Positions 15,697 to 23,666 of a DNA stretch of 23,803 bases are shown piece after piece (within the stretch, counting starts at the first letter, position 1; the number at the start of each line of letters is the position of its first letter). The notes under the pieces are model-generated. The model was not told where the DNA came from, did not search any database, and was given only the letters and a program-made list of their open reading frames with translations. Location of the stretch: NCBI GenBank assembly GCA_019347595.1, contig JAHWLA010000011.1:1-23803 (forward strand), given 5' to 3'. Both the position numbers and the translations under genes were made by a program. This stretch comes from Actinomycetota bacterium. Lineage in GTDB: Bacteria > Actinomycetota > Acidimicrobiia > Acidimicrobiales > JAHWLA01.

Positions 15697-15722
15697 CTAT
15701 GTCTCCATGACATAGATGGCAG
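15690..15722. repeat. Perfect 14-bp inverted repeat over the start codon of the small HTH-like gene
   Basis: CTGCCATCTATGTC (15690-15703), a 5-base spacer, then GACATAGATGGCAG (15709-15722). In the leftward mRNA it would fold into a 14-bp hairpin holding the ATG in the stem and part of the GGAG at the loop. As DNA it is a plausible dimer-binding operator. Confidence 0.85.
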
Positions 15723-15723
15723 G

Positions 15724-15755
15724 CGGTGACAAGGGGGAGCGGTGACAAGGGGGAG
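15724..15755. repeat. Tandem direct repeat, two exact copies of 16 bp
   Basis: CGGTGACAAGGGGGAG occurs at 15724-15739 and again, immediately adjoining, at 15740-15755. On the reverse strand each copy holds TTGTCA, a -35-like hexamer, upstream of the small HTH-like gene. No -10 box at 16-18 bases is clear. It could be a duplicated binding site or a replication-slippage product. Confidence 0.85.
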
Positions 15756-15775
15756 AGGTCGATTCGGCTGCCGGG

Positions 15776-15797
15776 CCCGTCAGCGTGAGCTGACGGG
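15776..15797 (-). terminator. Hairpin at the end of the Liv fusion operon
   Basis: CCCGTCAGC, a GTGA loop, then GCTGACGGG form a perfect 9-bp GC-rich stem overlapping the stop codon (15780-15782) of the MFS-LivF gene. There is no T-tract, as is common for actinobacterial hairpins. It could end the leftward operon or protect its 3' end. Confidence 0.45.
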
Positions 15798-18086
15798 GGC
15801 GTGCCCGTTGGCGCTGGGCGCCGGGGTGGCCAGGCCTTTGGTGGCGCCTTCCAGGAACACCGAGCGCAGCAGGTCGGGGCGGGCCAGCAGCTCGGCGGCC
15901 TTGCCGTCGAAGCGGATCTCGCCCTTCTCCATGAAGTAGGCGTGCTCCACCACCGACAGGGCGACGTTGACCGACTGCTCCACGAGCACCACCGCGGTGC
16001 CCTCGCCGTTGATGCGCCGGACCATGTCGAGCAGCTCGCCCACCACTTTGGGGGCGAGGCCGAGCGACAGCTCGTCGATCAACAGCAGGCGAGGGCGCAG
16101 GATGAACGCAGCGGACAGCCCGAGCATCTGCTGCTCGCCACCCGACAGCGTGGACGCCAACTGATTACGACGCTCGGCCAGGCGGGGGAAGGCCTCGAAG
16201 CTCGCCTCGATCCCTGCCTCCACCACCCGGCGGTTGCGGCCGTGTGTGTGGCCCAAGGCGATGAGGTTGTCGACGACCGTCATCGGCCCGAACACGGCCC
16301 GGCCGCCGGGCACCTGGGTGATGCCGATGCCGACACGCCGCTCCGGGTCGAGGTAGGTGATGTCGAGCCCTCGGAAGCGGACGCTGCCTCGACTGGGCAG
16401 CCCGAGCCCGGACACCACGCGCAGCAGGGTCGACTTGCCTGCACCGTTGGTCCCGAGCAGGGCGACGATCTCGCCGTCGTCGACGGTGAAGTTCACATCG
16501 AACAGCACCTGCAACTGCCCGTAGGAGAAGTCGATGTGGCGACAGGCGAGCATCGGCAAGCGCACGCCCCGGGAGGTCAACGCGCGGATCTCCTCGCCCT
16601 CGATGATCTCGTCGACCATGCGGTCTAGGTCGTCCTCCACCGTGCGCGCCGCAGTCCGCAGCACGAGCCCGGCGGCGATGCCGGGAATGGCGAGCGAGAG
16701 GATGGCGCCCGCGGGCCCGAAGCGCCGGTCGACCCCGCCCAGCAGCATCAGCCCCGCCGTCCCGCCGACGCCCGCGAGGGCGATGCCCGACAGGGCGGCG
16801 GCGTGCGGCCGCATGTGCGACGGGATGATGGCGAACATCGGCAGCGTGATGGCGGGCGCCAGCACGGCGAGCACGGCGAAGGCCCCGCCGAAGAGGAGCA
16901 CCACCAACGGGAACACCGGGGCGAACAACGCCAGCGCGATCGCCGTGATGCCGATCGCCATCGAGGCAGCCGCCACCTGGAGCAGGCGGGCCGGGCTCTC
17001 CCGGAAAATGTCCTCGCCCCGGCGCCCGAAGGCGCTGAGCGCGGGAATGGAGAACAGCGGCATGGCGGCGAAGAACACCGACCGCCCGCCGGGGCCGAGG
17101 TTCCAGCGCTCCTGGAGGAAGAACGAGAGGTAGGTGATGAACGGGGCGAGGAACATGCCGAGCACGGCGTGGGCCACGAGGATCCGCTTGATCGTCGGGA
17201 TCAGGGTGAGTCGCCGGGCGATCTCGAAGAAGCCCAGTGAGGTGTCGCGGTCCTCGGCCTCGTCGACGGCGCCGACCTCGTCCCGCACGACGTTGCGCAC
17301 CTGCTCGGTGTCCCACCGGCCGAAACCCGGGTCGCGCAGCCGCAACGCCGCCACCGCGGCGCCCGCCGAGATCACCCCGACGGCCACGAACACGCCGCGC
17401 CACGTCAGGTCGACCATGGCGGCGCCTACACCGATCAGGAGCGGGCCGACGATGTCGCCCGCGCTGTTCGCGCCCCGGTACAGCGACAGCATGCGCATCC
17501 GCACGGTGGGCGGATAGGAGTCGACGAGCAGCGGCTGGTGCACGGCCTGCACCGACGCAGTGGCCGCGCCCGCCAGGGCGAGCACGAACAGCAGCCCCCA
17601 GGCCGAGGCCACGAAGCCGGTGGCGCCCGTGAGCAGGCTCCAGGCGAAGGCGGTGCTGACGCACACGACGGCGCGGGTGGCCCGCCGTTGCACGACGGCG
17701 GCGATCGGCAGCATGGCCAAGGTGACCACCAGGGTCTTCACCAGGATCGCCCCGGCGAAGGAGGCGCGGGAGATGCCCAGCGACGTCGTGATCTCCGGCC
17801 CCATGATGGTGAGCACCGAGGACTGGAGCTGGTCGACCATCACGAGGCCGCCCAGCGCCACGGCGGGGTAGAGCCCGGTGCCCGTGGTGGCCAAGGCTTC
17901 GCGCAGCGAGCCCACGCCCCCCAGCCCGGTGACGCCGACTGCTTCCCGACCGGCCTCGCGGAGGCGGTCGCGCGCCAACTCGACCTCGTCGACCGCCTCC
18001 TCCTCGGCATGGATGGTGGCGATGTGTGCATCGGCAGCGGCCCCCGGTGCGACGGCCTGCCGACGGCGGTTCGGCGACGACGGCAT
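15780..18086 (-). CDS. MFS-type membrane domain fused to LivF-type ABC ATPase
   Basis: A 768-residue fusion. Residues 1-70 are a charged, probably cytoplasmic leader. About 70-480 form a hydrophobic domain of roughly twelve membrane segments resembling the major facilitator superfamily (for example RGANSAGDIVGPLLIG at 204-219). About 512-750 are a LivF-like ATPase: Walker A GTNGAGKS (545-552), signature LSGGEQQ (647-653), Walker B LLLIDE (667-672) followed by LSLGLAP, and VEQ (702-704) in place of the His switch, as is usual for LivF. ATG 18086 has GGAGGG six bases upstream and lies one base after the lipoprotein stop. It is the last gene of an operon whose first gene is LivH-LivM-LivG, so the ATPase very likely pairs with the LivG domain there. 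What an MFS-like domain does on this ATPase is unknown. I saw no frameshift or internal start separating the domains. Confidence 0.88.
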   Translation of the reverse strand: MPSSPNRRRQAVAPGAAADAHIATIHAEEEAVDEVELARDRLREAGREAVGVTGLGGVGSLREALATTGTGLYPAVALGGLVMVDQLQSSVLTIMGPEITTSLGISRASFAGAILVKTLVVTLAMLPIAAVVQRRATRAVVCVSTAFAWSLLTGATGFVASAWGLLFVLALAGAATASVQAVHQPLLVDSYPPTVRMRMLSLYRGANSAGDIVGPLLIGVGAAMVDLTWRGVFVAVGVISAGAAVAALRLRDPGFGRWDTEQVRNVVRDEVGAVDEAEDRDTSLGFFEIARRLTLIPTIKRILVAHAVLGMFLAPFITYLSFFLQERWNLGPGGRSVFFAAMPLFSIPALSAFGRRGEDIFRESPARLLQVAAASMAIGITAIALALFAPVFPLVVLLFGGAFAVLAVLAPAITLPMFAIIPSHMRPHAAALSGIALAGVGGTAGLMLLGGVDRRFGPAGAILSLAIPGIAAGLVLRTAARTVEDDLDRMVDEIIEGEEIRALTSRGVRLPMLACRHIDFSYGQLQVLFDVNFTVDDGEIVALLGTNGAGKSTLLRVVSGLGLPSRGSVRFRGLDITYLDPERRVGIGITQVPGGRAVFGPMTVVDNLIALGHTHGRNRRVVEAGIEASFEAFPRLAERRNQLASTLSGGEQQMLGLSAAFILRPRLLLIDELSLGLAPKVVGELLDMVRRINGEGTAVVLVEQSVNVALSVVEHAYFMEKGEIRFDGKAAELLARPDLLRSVFLEGATKGLATPAPSANGHAPVSSR

Positions 18087-18087
18087 G

Positions 18088-18570
18088 TCAGTCCCTCCGG
18101 TCGATGATGAACTCGTTGGTGAAGGCGGACTCGCCGATGCGGTGGCCGGTCTCGTCGAGCAGGACGATCGTCACCTGATGGCGGTCCTTGGAGCGGTTGT
18201 TGTCGCGCAGCTCGGGGAGGAGCTCGACGCGGAGACTGGTCCGGTCCGTCACGTAGACGTGCCGGGCGGCCAGCCACTCGGCGTCGGGGCAGTCGTCCTC
18301 GGCCCGGCACGGGTCGTTCCTCGCCACGAGCGACAGCAGCGACTTGCCCGGCTTCATCGGCGACCGGTCGAAGAACACGGCGTAGTAGCCGTCGAAGTCG
18401 CGGGCTCGCCACTCCAGCTCGAAGGGCAGGCCGACCGTCGCGTTCTCGGTGGGGTTGAGGATGTCGATACGGTCGTCCTGCACGAAGGAGAGCCCCTTCG
18501 TGGTGCACGCCGAGGACACGACGAGCACGGCAGCGACGGCGACGTTGGTGACGCGGCGGGTGATCCTCAT
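18088..18570 (-). CDS. Small exported protein, probable lipoprotein, of the Liv fusion operon
   Basis: A 160-residue protein. An N-terminal signal sequence (MRITRR, then a hydrophobic stretch at 9-18) ends in VSSAC, with C22 as the likely lipidated residue; the Ser at -3 makes the lipobox imperfect. The mature part looks like one beta-rich domain (DILNPTENATVGLPFELEW at about 34-52), perhaps Ig-like, with no family I recognise. Two further Cys lie in the NDPCRAEDDCPD segment and could form a disulfide. ATG 18570 overlaps the LivHMG stop by four bases (ATGA), and its own stop is one base from the MFS-LivF start, so all three are co-translated. It may be an extracytoplasmic accessory subunit of the transporter; this is inferred from position. 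Confidence 0.8.
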   Translation of the reverse strand: MRITRRVTNVAVAAVLVVSSACTTKGLSFVQDDRIDILNPTENATVGLPFELEWRARDFDGYYAVFFDRSPMKPGKSLLSLVARNDPCRAEDDCPDAEWLAARHVYVTDRTSLRVELLPELRDNNRSKDRHQVTIVLLDETGHRIGESAFTNEFIIDRRD

Positions 18571-21491
18571 GACGAGACCTCGACGTGCTTGCGGTGGATC
18601 GTGCACACCCCTTCGGCGCCGGCGAGGCGAGTGCAGCGGTGCCCGGCACGGGTGGTCGCCCGGCACTGCTCGGGAGCGGCGTCTGCAGCCGCGTCGAGGT
18701 GGATGGCCCCCGAGCGCTCGATGGCGGCCAGGTCGCCCCCCAGGTACGACGTCACCACCACCGGGTCGTTGCGCACCTCGGCGGGGCTGCCGGCGGCGAT
18801 CACCCGCCCGGTGTCCATGGCGATCACCCGCGTCGACAGCCCCATCAGCAGCGGGATGTCGTGCTCGATGACGACCATCGTGCAGTCGAGGTGGCTGCGC
18901 AGGCTCAGGAGGAGCTCGCCGAGGGCCTCGCTCTCGCGCTGGGCGATCCCCGACGACGGTTCGTCCAGCAGCAACACAACCGGCTCGAGCGCCACCACGC
19001 ACGCCAGTTCGGTGATGCGCCGGGTGCCGGTGGACAGCTCGCGGATCTGCTTGTGGCGGTGGCGATCGAGCCCCATGAGCGCCACCAGCTCGCGGGCGAT
19101 CGCCTCCTTGCTTCGCTCCTGTGCGTGCATGCCGAGCGACGAGGCGACGACGTTGGTCGGCTGCCGGCGCTCGAAGGACAGCGCCACGGTCTCCAGGACG
19201 GTCAGGGTGGGGAAGAGGGCAGCGTCCTGGAACGACCGGATGAGCCCCAGCCGGGCCCGCTCCTCGGGCGAGGCCCCGGTGACGTCGCGGCCGACGAAGC
19301 GCACACGCCCCTCGTCGGGGGCGGTGAAGCCGCTGAGCAGCTCGAACAGGGTGGTCTTGCCCGCGCCGTTGGGGCCGATCAGGCCGAGGATCTCACCCCG
19401 GGCGAGGACGAGGTCGACCCCGTCGACGGCGCGAATGCCGCCGAAGCGCTTGCTCAGGCCGATCCCCTCGAGGAGGGCCTCGTCGGTGACGGACACCTCC
19501 TTGTGGCTGTCGAGCGTGACCCGGTGCGAGCCGATCCCGGTGGCGGCGGCCACCCCGCGCTCGCCGCCCTCGATGGCTTCGGGGTCGAGGCCGTGACGGC
19601 GTGCCAGCCGGTGGATGATGCGCCGACGAGGCCCGGCCACGAGCTGGGCGATGCCGCCGGGGAAGTACAGGATGAGCAGCAGCCACCCCAGGGCGCTGGC
19701 GGCCAGGCCCGCGTTGTCGAGGGGGAAGAAGCGGGGCAGGCCGATGATGTAGAAGGCGCCGAGGATGGGGCCCGCCAACAAGCCGATGCCGCCGAGCACG
19801 GTCAGCGCCACCACGTTGATGCTCGTCATCACGTCGAACGACTGGAACGAGATCCGCGACAGCAGGTGGCCGTACACGGACCCTGCGCACCCGACGATCA
19901 CGCCCGCGATGGCGAAGCCGTGCAACTTGGTGGCGGTCGCCGAGATGCCGAAGGCGCGGGCGGCGTCCTCGTTGTCCCGGACGGCGCGGAGGCGGAGGCC
20001 GACGCCGCCCTGCCAGACGTTGCGCGACAGCCAGTACCCGAGCACGAGGACACCCAGCGCCCAGAAGTAGTAGCGGTCGGTGGCGTCGAACGAAAACGTG
20101 CCGAGTGTCGGACGTGACGAGCTGGCGCCCGGCCCGAGCATCCAGCTCTGCGAGAGCAGCCAGCGCTGGGCGGCCAGGGCGAACGAGAGGGTGACCACGG
20201 CCAGGAGGAGCCCGCGGACCCGGAGGGCGGGCAGGCCGAGCACCACCGACACCAGGCCGGTCACGGCGCCGGCGACGAGCAGCCCCAGCACCACGTTGTC
20301 GAGCTCGCGGGCGACCAGGTGCGAGACGGTGGCGCCCACGCCCGCCAAGGCGAACTGCCCCAGCGCCAGCTGGCCGCCCAAGCCGGTGATGATGCCGATG
20401 GAGAGGCCGATCAGGGCGAAGGCCGCGATGGCCACCAACGTCACCGCCGTGCTGTTGCTCGACGCCGCGCCCACCCACACGGCCACGGCCAGGGCCACCG
20501 CCCCGGTCATGCGGCCCAGGTTGCGGATGGCCCACACCTGGCGGAACTCCTCGGCCAGCACCGGCCACGGCTGGAGCGCGGCCCAGTCCTGCTTGTCCTC
20601 CACGCGACCGCCGGGACGGGCCTGGAAGAGCAGCGTCACCACGATCGTCCCCAGGAGGATCATCTCGGAGATGCCGCTGGTCGGGTAGTTGTAGACGAGG
20701 ACCTGGTCCACGATGCCGATGGCCACGCCCGCGCCCAGGGCGATCGGCAGGCTCGTCATGCGGGCGATCACGGCGGGGGCGAGCGCCCGAAGCAGCAGCA
20801 CCGGGCCCAGGGTCTCGGCGGTGATGAACCCACGGGTGGGGATGATGAGGATCGTGGTGAAGGCGGCGACCGCGCCTGCGATCGTCCACGCGATCGTCGA
20901 CATTCGCCCGGCGGAGATGCCGGCCATGCGGGCGCGCTCGGTGTTGGCCGAGGCGGCGCGCATGGCGATCCCGTAGCGGCTGCGGCGGAGGAACAGCACC
21001 AGCGCCAGCACGATCATGGGGCTGATGAAGAGCATGGCCGAGTAGGCCCGGGTCACCAGGAGGACGCCGATGCGGAACTCGGGCAGGCCCGCGGGCTGCG
21101 GGAAGGTGCTGCCGGAGCGCGCCTGCGAGTTCACCACGGCGGAGAAGGCGAGGAGGAACTGGGCCACGCCGAGGGTGGCGACCAGGCTCATCAGCTTGGG
21201 CGCGTTGCGCAGCCGCCGGATCACCGCCACCTCGGTGAGGGCGCCGGCGCCCGCCGACACGCTCACGCCGATGGCGAAGGCCACCCAGAATGGCAGCCCG
21301 CTGCGGACGACCAGGATCCCGCACACGGCCGCGCCGATGGCCCCGATCTCACCGTGGGCGAAGTTGAGGACCTTGTTCGACCGGTACACCAGGACCAGGC
21401 CGACGGCCAGGATCCCGTAGGTCATGCCCGTGATCGCACCCAGCGCCAGCACTGCCGCGCTGATCTCCAGGCCGAAGAGCTCGAACTGCAT
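18567..21491 (-). CDS. LivH-LivM-LivG triple fusion with a C-terminal Cys3-His tail
   Basis: A 974-residue single polypeptide. Residues 1 to about 295 are a LivH-type permease (NFAHGEIGAIGA at 43-54). About 325-620 are a LivM-type permease (GLGGQLALGQFALAGVGA at 370-387). About 672-918 are a LivG-type ATPase with Walker A GPNGAGKT (706-713), an unusual signature LSTGTRR (819-825), Walker B VVLLLDEP (838-845) and switch His in IEHD (875-878). After it, residues 943-966 read C-x9-C-x9-C-x2-H within CRATTRAGHRCTRLAGAEG, like short zinc-binding tails seen on unrelated proteins. Normally LivH, LivM and LivG are separate proteins of the branched-chain amino acid importer. ATG 21491 has GGAG nine bases upstream. 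The second ATPase is in the MFS fusion downstream. Substrates of this family include branched amino acids, urea, amides and aromatic acids. Confidence 0.92.
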   Translation of the reverse strand: MQFELFGLEISAAVLALGAITGMTYGILAVGLVLVYRSNKVLNFAHGEIGAIGAAVCGILVVRSGLPFWVAFAIGVSVSAGAGALTEVAVIRRLRNAPKLMSLVATLGVAQFLLAFSAVVNSQARSGSTFPQPAGLPEFRIGVLLVTRAYSAMLFISPMIVLALVLFLRRSRYGIAMRAASANTERARMAGISAGRMSTIAWTIAGAVAAFTTILIIPTRGFITAETLGPVLLLRALAPAVIARMTSLPIALGAGVAIGIVDQVLVYNYPTSGISEMILLGTIVVTLLFQARPGGRVEDKQDWAALQPWPVLAEEFRQVWAIRNLGRMTGAVALAVAVWVGAASSNSTAVTLVAIAAFALIGLSIGIITGLGGQLALGQFALAGVGATVSHLVARELDNVVLGLLVAGAVTGLVSVVLGLPALRVRGLLLAVVTLSFALAAQRWLLSQSWMLGPGASSSRPTLGTFSFDATDRYYFWALGVLVLGYWLSRNVWQGGVGLRLRAVRDNEDAARAFGISATATKLHGFAIAGVIVGCAGSVYGHLLSRISFQSFDVMTSINVVALTVLGGIGLLAGPILGAFYIIGLPRFFPLDNAGLAASALGWLLLILYFPGGIAQLVAGPRRRIIHRLARRHGLDPEAIEGGERGVAAATGIGSHRVTLDSHKEVSVTDEALLEGIGLSKRFGGIRAVDGVDLVLARGEILGLIGPNGAGKTTLFELLSGFTAPDEGRVRFVGRDVTGASPEERARLGLIRSFQDAALFPTLTVLETVALSFERRQPTNVVASSLGMHAQERSKEAIARELVALMGLDRHRHKQIRELSTGTRRITELACVVALEPVVLLLDEPSSGIAQRESEALGELLLSLRSHLDCTMVVIEHDIPLLMGLSTRVIAMDTGRVIAAGSPAEVRNDPVVVTSYLGGDLAAIERSGAIHLDAAADAAPEQCRATTRAGHRCTRLAGAEGVCTIHRKHVEVSS

Positions 21492-21940
21492 TCCGATCAG
21501 CTCCGATCAGGGAGCCGACGGTCCTCGGTGCACCCGGTCGGCGCCACGATGGGGCGCAGCGTCCATGGGATGGGCACATCCGTCCTCGGCTCGGTTCCAC
21601 CTCGGGCAGTCGACGGCTCCGCGTGCGCCCTCCACCGCCCCCGACACTTGCTGTGGTCAGTGTGCGGAGCGCCCTCTCCCGCCCGACAGTGGGGCAACCC
21701 CTCGCACTTCACGACCACGACGGCGAGGCGCCGCCGCGCTCGTGGGCCGGTTCGACCGCGTGGCCGAGCAGGACGAATGGTTGTCTCCCACCGGCCCGCC
21801 TGTGTCCCGAAGCGACTGTGCAGTAAACGGTAGGGCAACCCCGTATTGTCGACAAGGGGGCCTGCACCGGACGCTGGTGGTCGCGAGTTGGTGATGCGCG
21901 AGCGCCTGCGACGGCGATCCCGACAACGGAAAAGGTGCAA
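21492..21940. promoter_or_regulatory. Divergent intergenic region of the Liv transporter genes
   Basis: These 449 bases contain no convincing gene; reading frames crossing it are shadows. The lowest-GC patch is around 21820-21860 and holds the perfect palindrome TTGTCGACAA (21846-21855). On the reverse strand TTGTCG (21855-21850), 17 bases, then TACCGT (21832-21827) could serve as a leftward promoter; on the forward strand TATTGT (21844-21849) fits a -10 box but has no -35. A GGGGCAACCCC mini-hairpin sits at 21691-21701. The palindrome is a plausible shared operator, but no regulator gene is adjacent. Confidence 0.4.
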
Positions 21941-23536
21941 ATGGGGCCGATCGAGACCATGGGGGATCGAGGGCATCGGGCTGTGCGCCGATGGGACCGC
22001 GACCGCCTGCGCTCGACCCTGGTCGTCGTCATCGGGCTGTTGCTCCTCGTCAACCTCGTCGCCTTGGGCGGCTTCCGCGAAGACGAGGCGACCACGGCGC
22101 TGGGGACCTTCGGCGGCGACGACGGCACCGCCACCTCGACCGACCCCGCGGGCGACGGCTCGGGGCCGGGCACGGCGGAGCCGGGCACGCCGGGCGGGCC
22201 GAGCGTCGACGGGGCAGTCGACCCGGCCGCGCCCGGGAGCGGGCCCTCCACGCCCTCCACGCCCGGGGCCCAGAGCACGGCGCCCGGCACCCGGCAGGGC
22301 ACCCCGACATCGCTCGGCCCCAACAGCCAAGGCGTGACCGACACGACGATCACGGTGGGCATCACCTGGATCGACCCGGCCAGCGCCGGGCCGGTCGCCA
22401 CAGCGTTGGGAGCGGACCCCCAGTACGAGGCCCCGACCGGCGACCCCAAGGCGCAGGCCCAGGCCGTCGTCGACCACGTCAACCGCAACGGCGGCATCGC
22501 CGGGCGGACAGTGAAGCCCATCTACCACCGTTACGACCTGGCCAACGCGCTCACCAACGAGCGGGCGGCCAAGGCCGAAGAGGAGATGTGCGCCCGCTAC
22601 ACGCAGGACAACAAGGTCTTCGCCATGGTCCCGATCGTGGCCTACACGGGCTCGCTGCTCGATTGCGCAAACCGCACCCGCACCGCCTTCCTCGCCGTGT
22701 CGAGCGGCGAGCAGGTCGTCGACGCCGCCCGCTACAGCCAGGTGCAGGACGTCTGGTACCGCCCCAACTGGATGCTCGCCGAGCGGCACGGTGCCGTCAT
22801 GGCCGAGGAGCTGGCCCAGGGCGGGTTCTTCGGCCCTGGCGCCCGCATCGGCGTCCTCTATCCCGACGTGCCCGCCGCCCACAACGGGGTGTCGAAGGGG
22901 CTGGAGCCCGCCCTCGCCGCCGCGGGCCTGAAGATCGACGCCAAGGTCGCCTATCCCGACCTGCTCGACTCACCGTGGACGACGTACGCGCAGACCTTCA
23001 AGGACAAGCGGATCACCCACGTGCTCTTCGCCATCGGCGGGTCGTCGCTGCCCGTGGGGTTCTTCATGCGGGCCGCCTCCAGCCAGCAGTACGAGCCGCG
23101 GTACGGGATCGCCAGCGACCACCAGGCCGACATCATCGCCCAGAACGCCCCCCGGGATCAGTTGAACGGGATCGTCCTCGTCGGCTGGGACCCCATCAAC
23201 GACCGGGGCCAGGCGCGCGCCGAACGCGACGGCCCGTCGTCGACCGGCGACGCCGAGTGCAGGCAGGTGATGAAGGCGGCCGGGCAGCCCTTCAACGGCG
23301 GCTACTACTGCGACTCCCTGTTCCTGTTGAAGAAGGCGCTCGAAGGGTCGGCGACAGTCAACTTGCGGACCCTGCGCACCGGCATCGAGGGCATGGGCGA
23401 CCGCTTCTCGTCGGCCCAGACGTGGTCGACGCGCTTCGGCCCCAACCGCCACGACGGGCTGGGCGGGGTGCGGCGGTACAACTTCGACGGCGGGTGCGGG
23501 TGCTTCGTGTACGCGAGCCCCGTTCGCGGCATCTGA
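21941..23536 (+). CDS. Membrane-anchored Liv-type substrate-binding protein
   Basis: A 531-residue protein. A charged N-terminus (about 1-24) precedes one hydrophobic segment (about 25-44) with no lipobox Cys, so it is probably held in the membrane by an uncleaved anchor. A long low-complexity linker rich in Pro, Gly, Ser, Thr and Ala follows (about 48-130). The folded part (about 135-531) begins TDTTITVGITW and resembles periplasmic-binding-protein type I receptors of the LivJ/LivK (Peripla_BP_6) kind. Five or more Cys in the domain may form disulfides, including GGCGCF near the end. ATG 21941 is preceded by AAAAGG with five-base spacing; an in-frame GTG (21935) and ATG (21959) are alternatives. 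It is divergent from the LivHMG gene and is the expected receptor for that transporter. Confidence 0.85.
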   Translation: MGPIETMGDRGHRAVRRWDRDRLRSTLVVVIGLLLLVNLVALGGFREDEATTALGTFGGDDGTATSTDPAGDGSGPGTAEPGTPGGPSVDGAVDPAAPGSGPSTPSTPGAQSTAPGTRQGTPTSLGPNSQGVTDTTITVGITWIDPASAGPVATALGADPQYEAPTGDPKAQAQAVVDHVNRNGGIAGRTVKPIYHRYDLANALTNERAAKAEEEMCARYTQDNKVFAMVPIVAYTGSLLDCANRTRTAFLAVSSGEQVVDAARYSQVQDVWYRPNWMLAERHGAVMAEELAQGGFFGPGARIGVLYPDVPAAHNGVSKGLEPALAAAGLKIDAKVAYPDLLDSPWTTYAQTFKDKRITHVLFAIGGSSLPVGFFMRAASSQQYEPRYGIASDHQADIIAQNAPRDQLNGIVLVGWDPINDRGQARAERDGPSSTGDAECRQVMKAAGQPFNGGYYCDSLFLLKKALEGSATVNLRTLRTGIEGMGDRFSSAQTWSTRFGPNRHDGLGGVRRYNFDGGCGCFVYASPVRGI

Positions 23537-23666
23537 TCGAGCCGAAGCCCGTCTTCGCGAGGGCGAACCCCACTACTGGCGGGACGACGCCCGTTCGACA
23601 CTGGCGACGAGAGTCGGAAACCGCGGTCGTCCGTTGGGCGACCGGGTCGAGAGGACGGAGCTCGCC

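Noticed and set aside
15690..15722. Reading the 14-bp inverted repeat as a transcription terminator or insertion-sequence end
   Set aside because: No T-tract follows on either strand, it overlaps a start codon, and no transposase or target duplication is nearby; an operator or mRNA hairpin fits better.
15724..15755. The two 16-bp repeats as a CRISPR remnant
   Set aside because: They adjoin with no spacer and no cas gene is present.
21497..22882. A long reverse-strand reading frame spanning the Liv divergent region and the binding-protein gene
   Set aside because: The part over the binding-protein gene is a shadow and the rest is low-complexity; no start site or motif supports it.
23554..23567. 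TTCGC-GAGG-GCGAA hairpin as terminator of the binding-protein gene
   Set aside because: The stem is only five base pairs and no T-tract follows; it is too weak to call.
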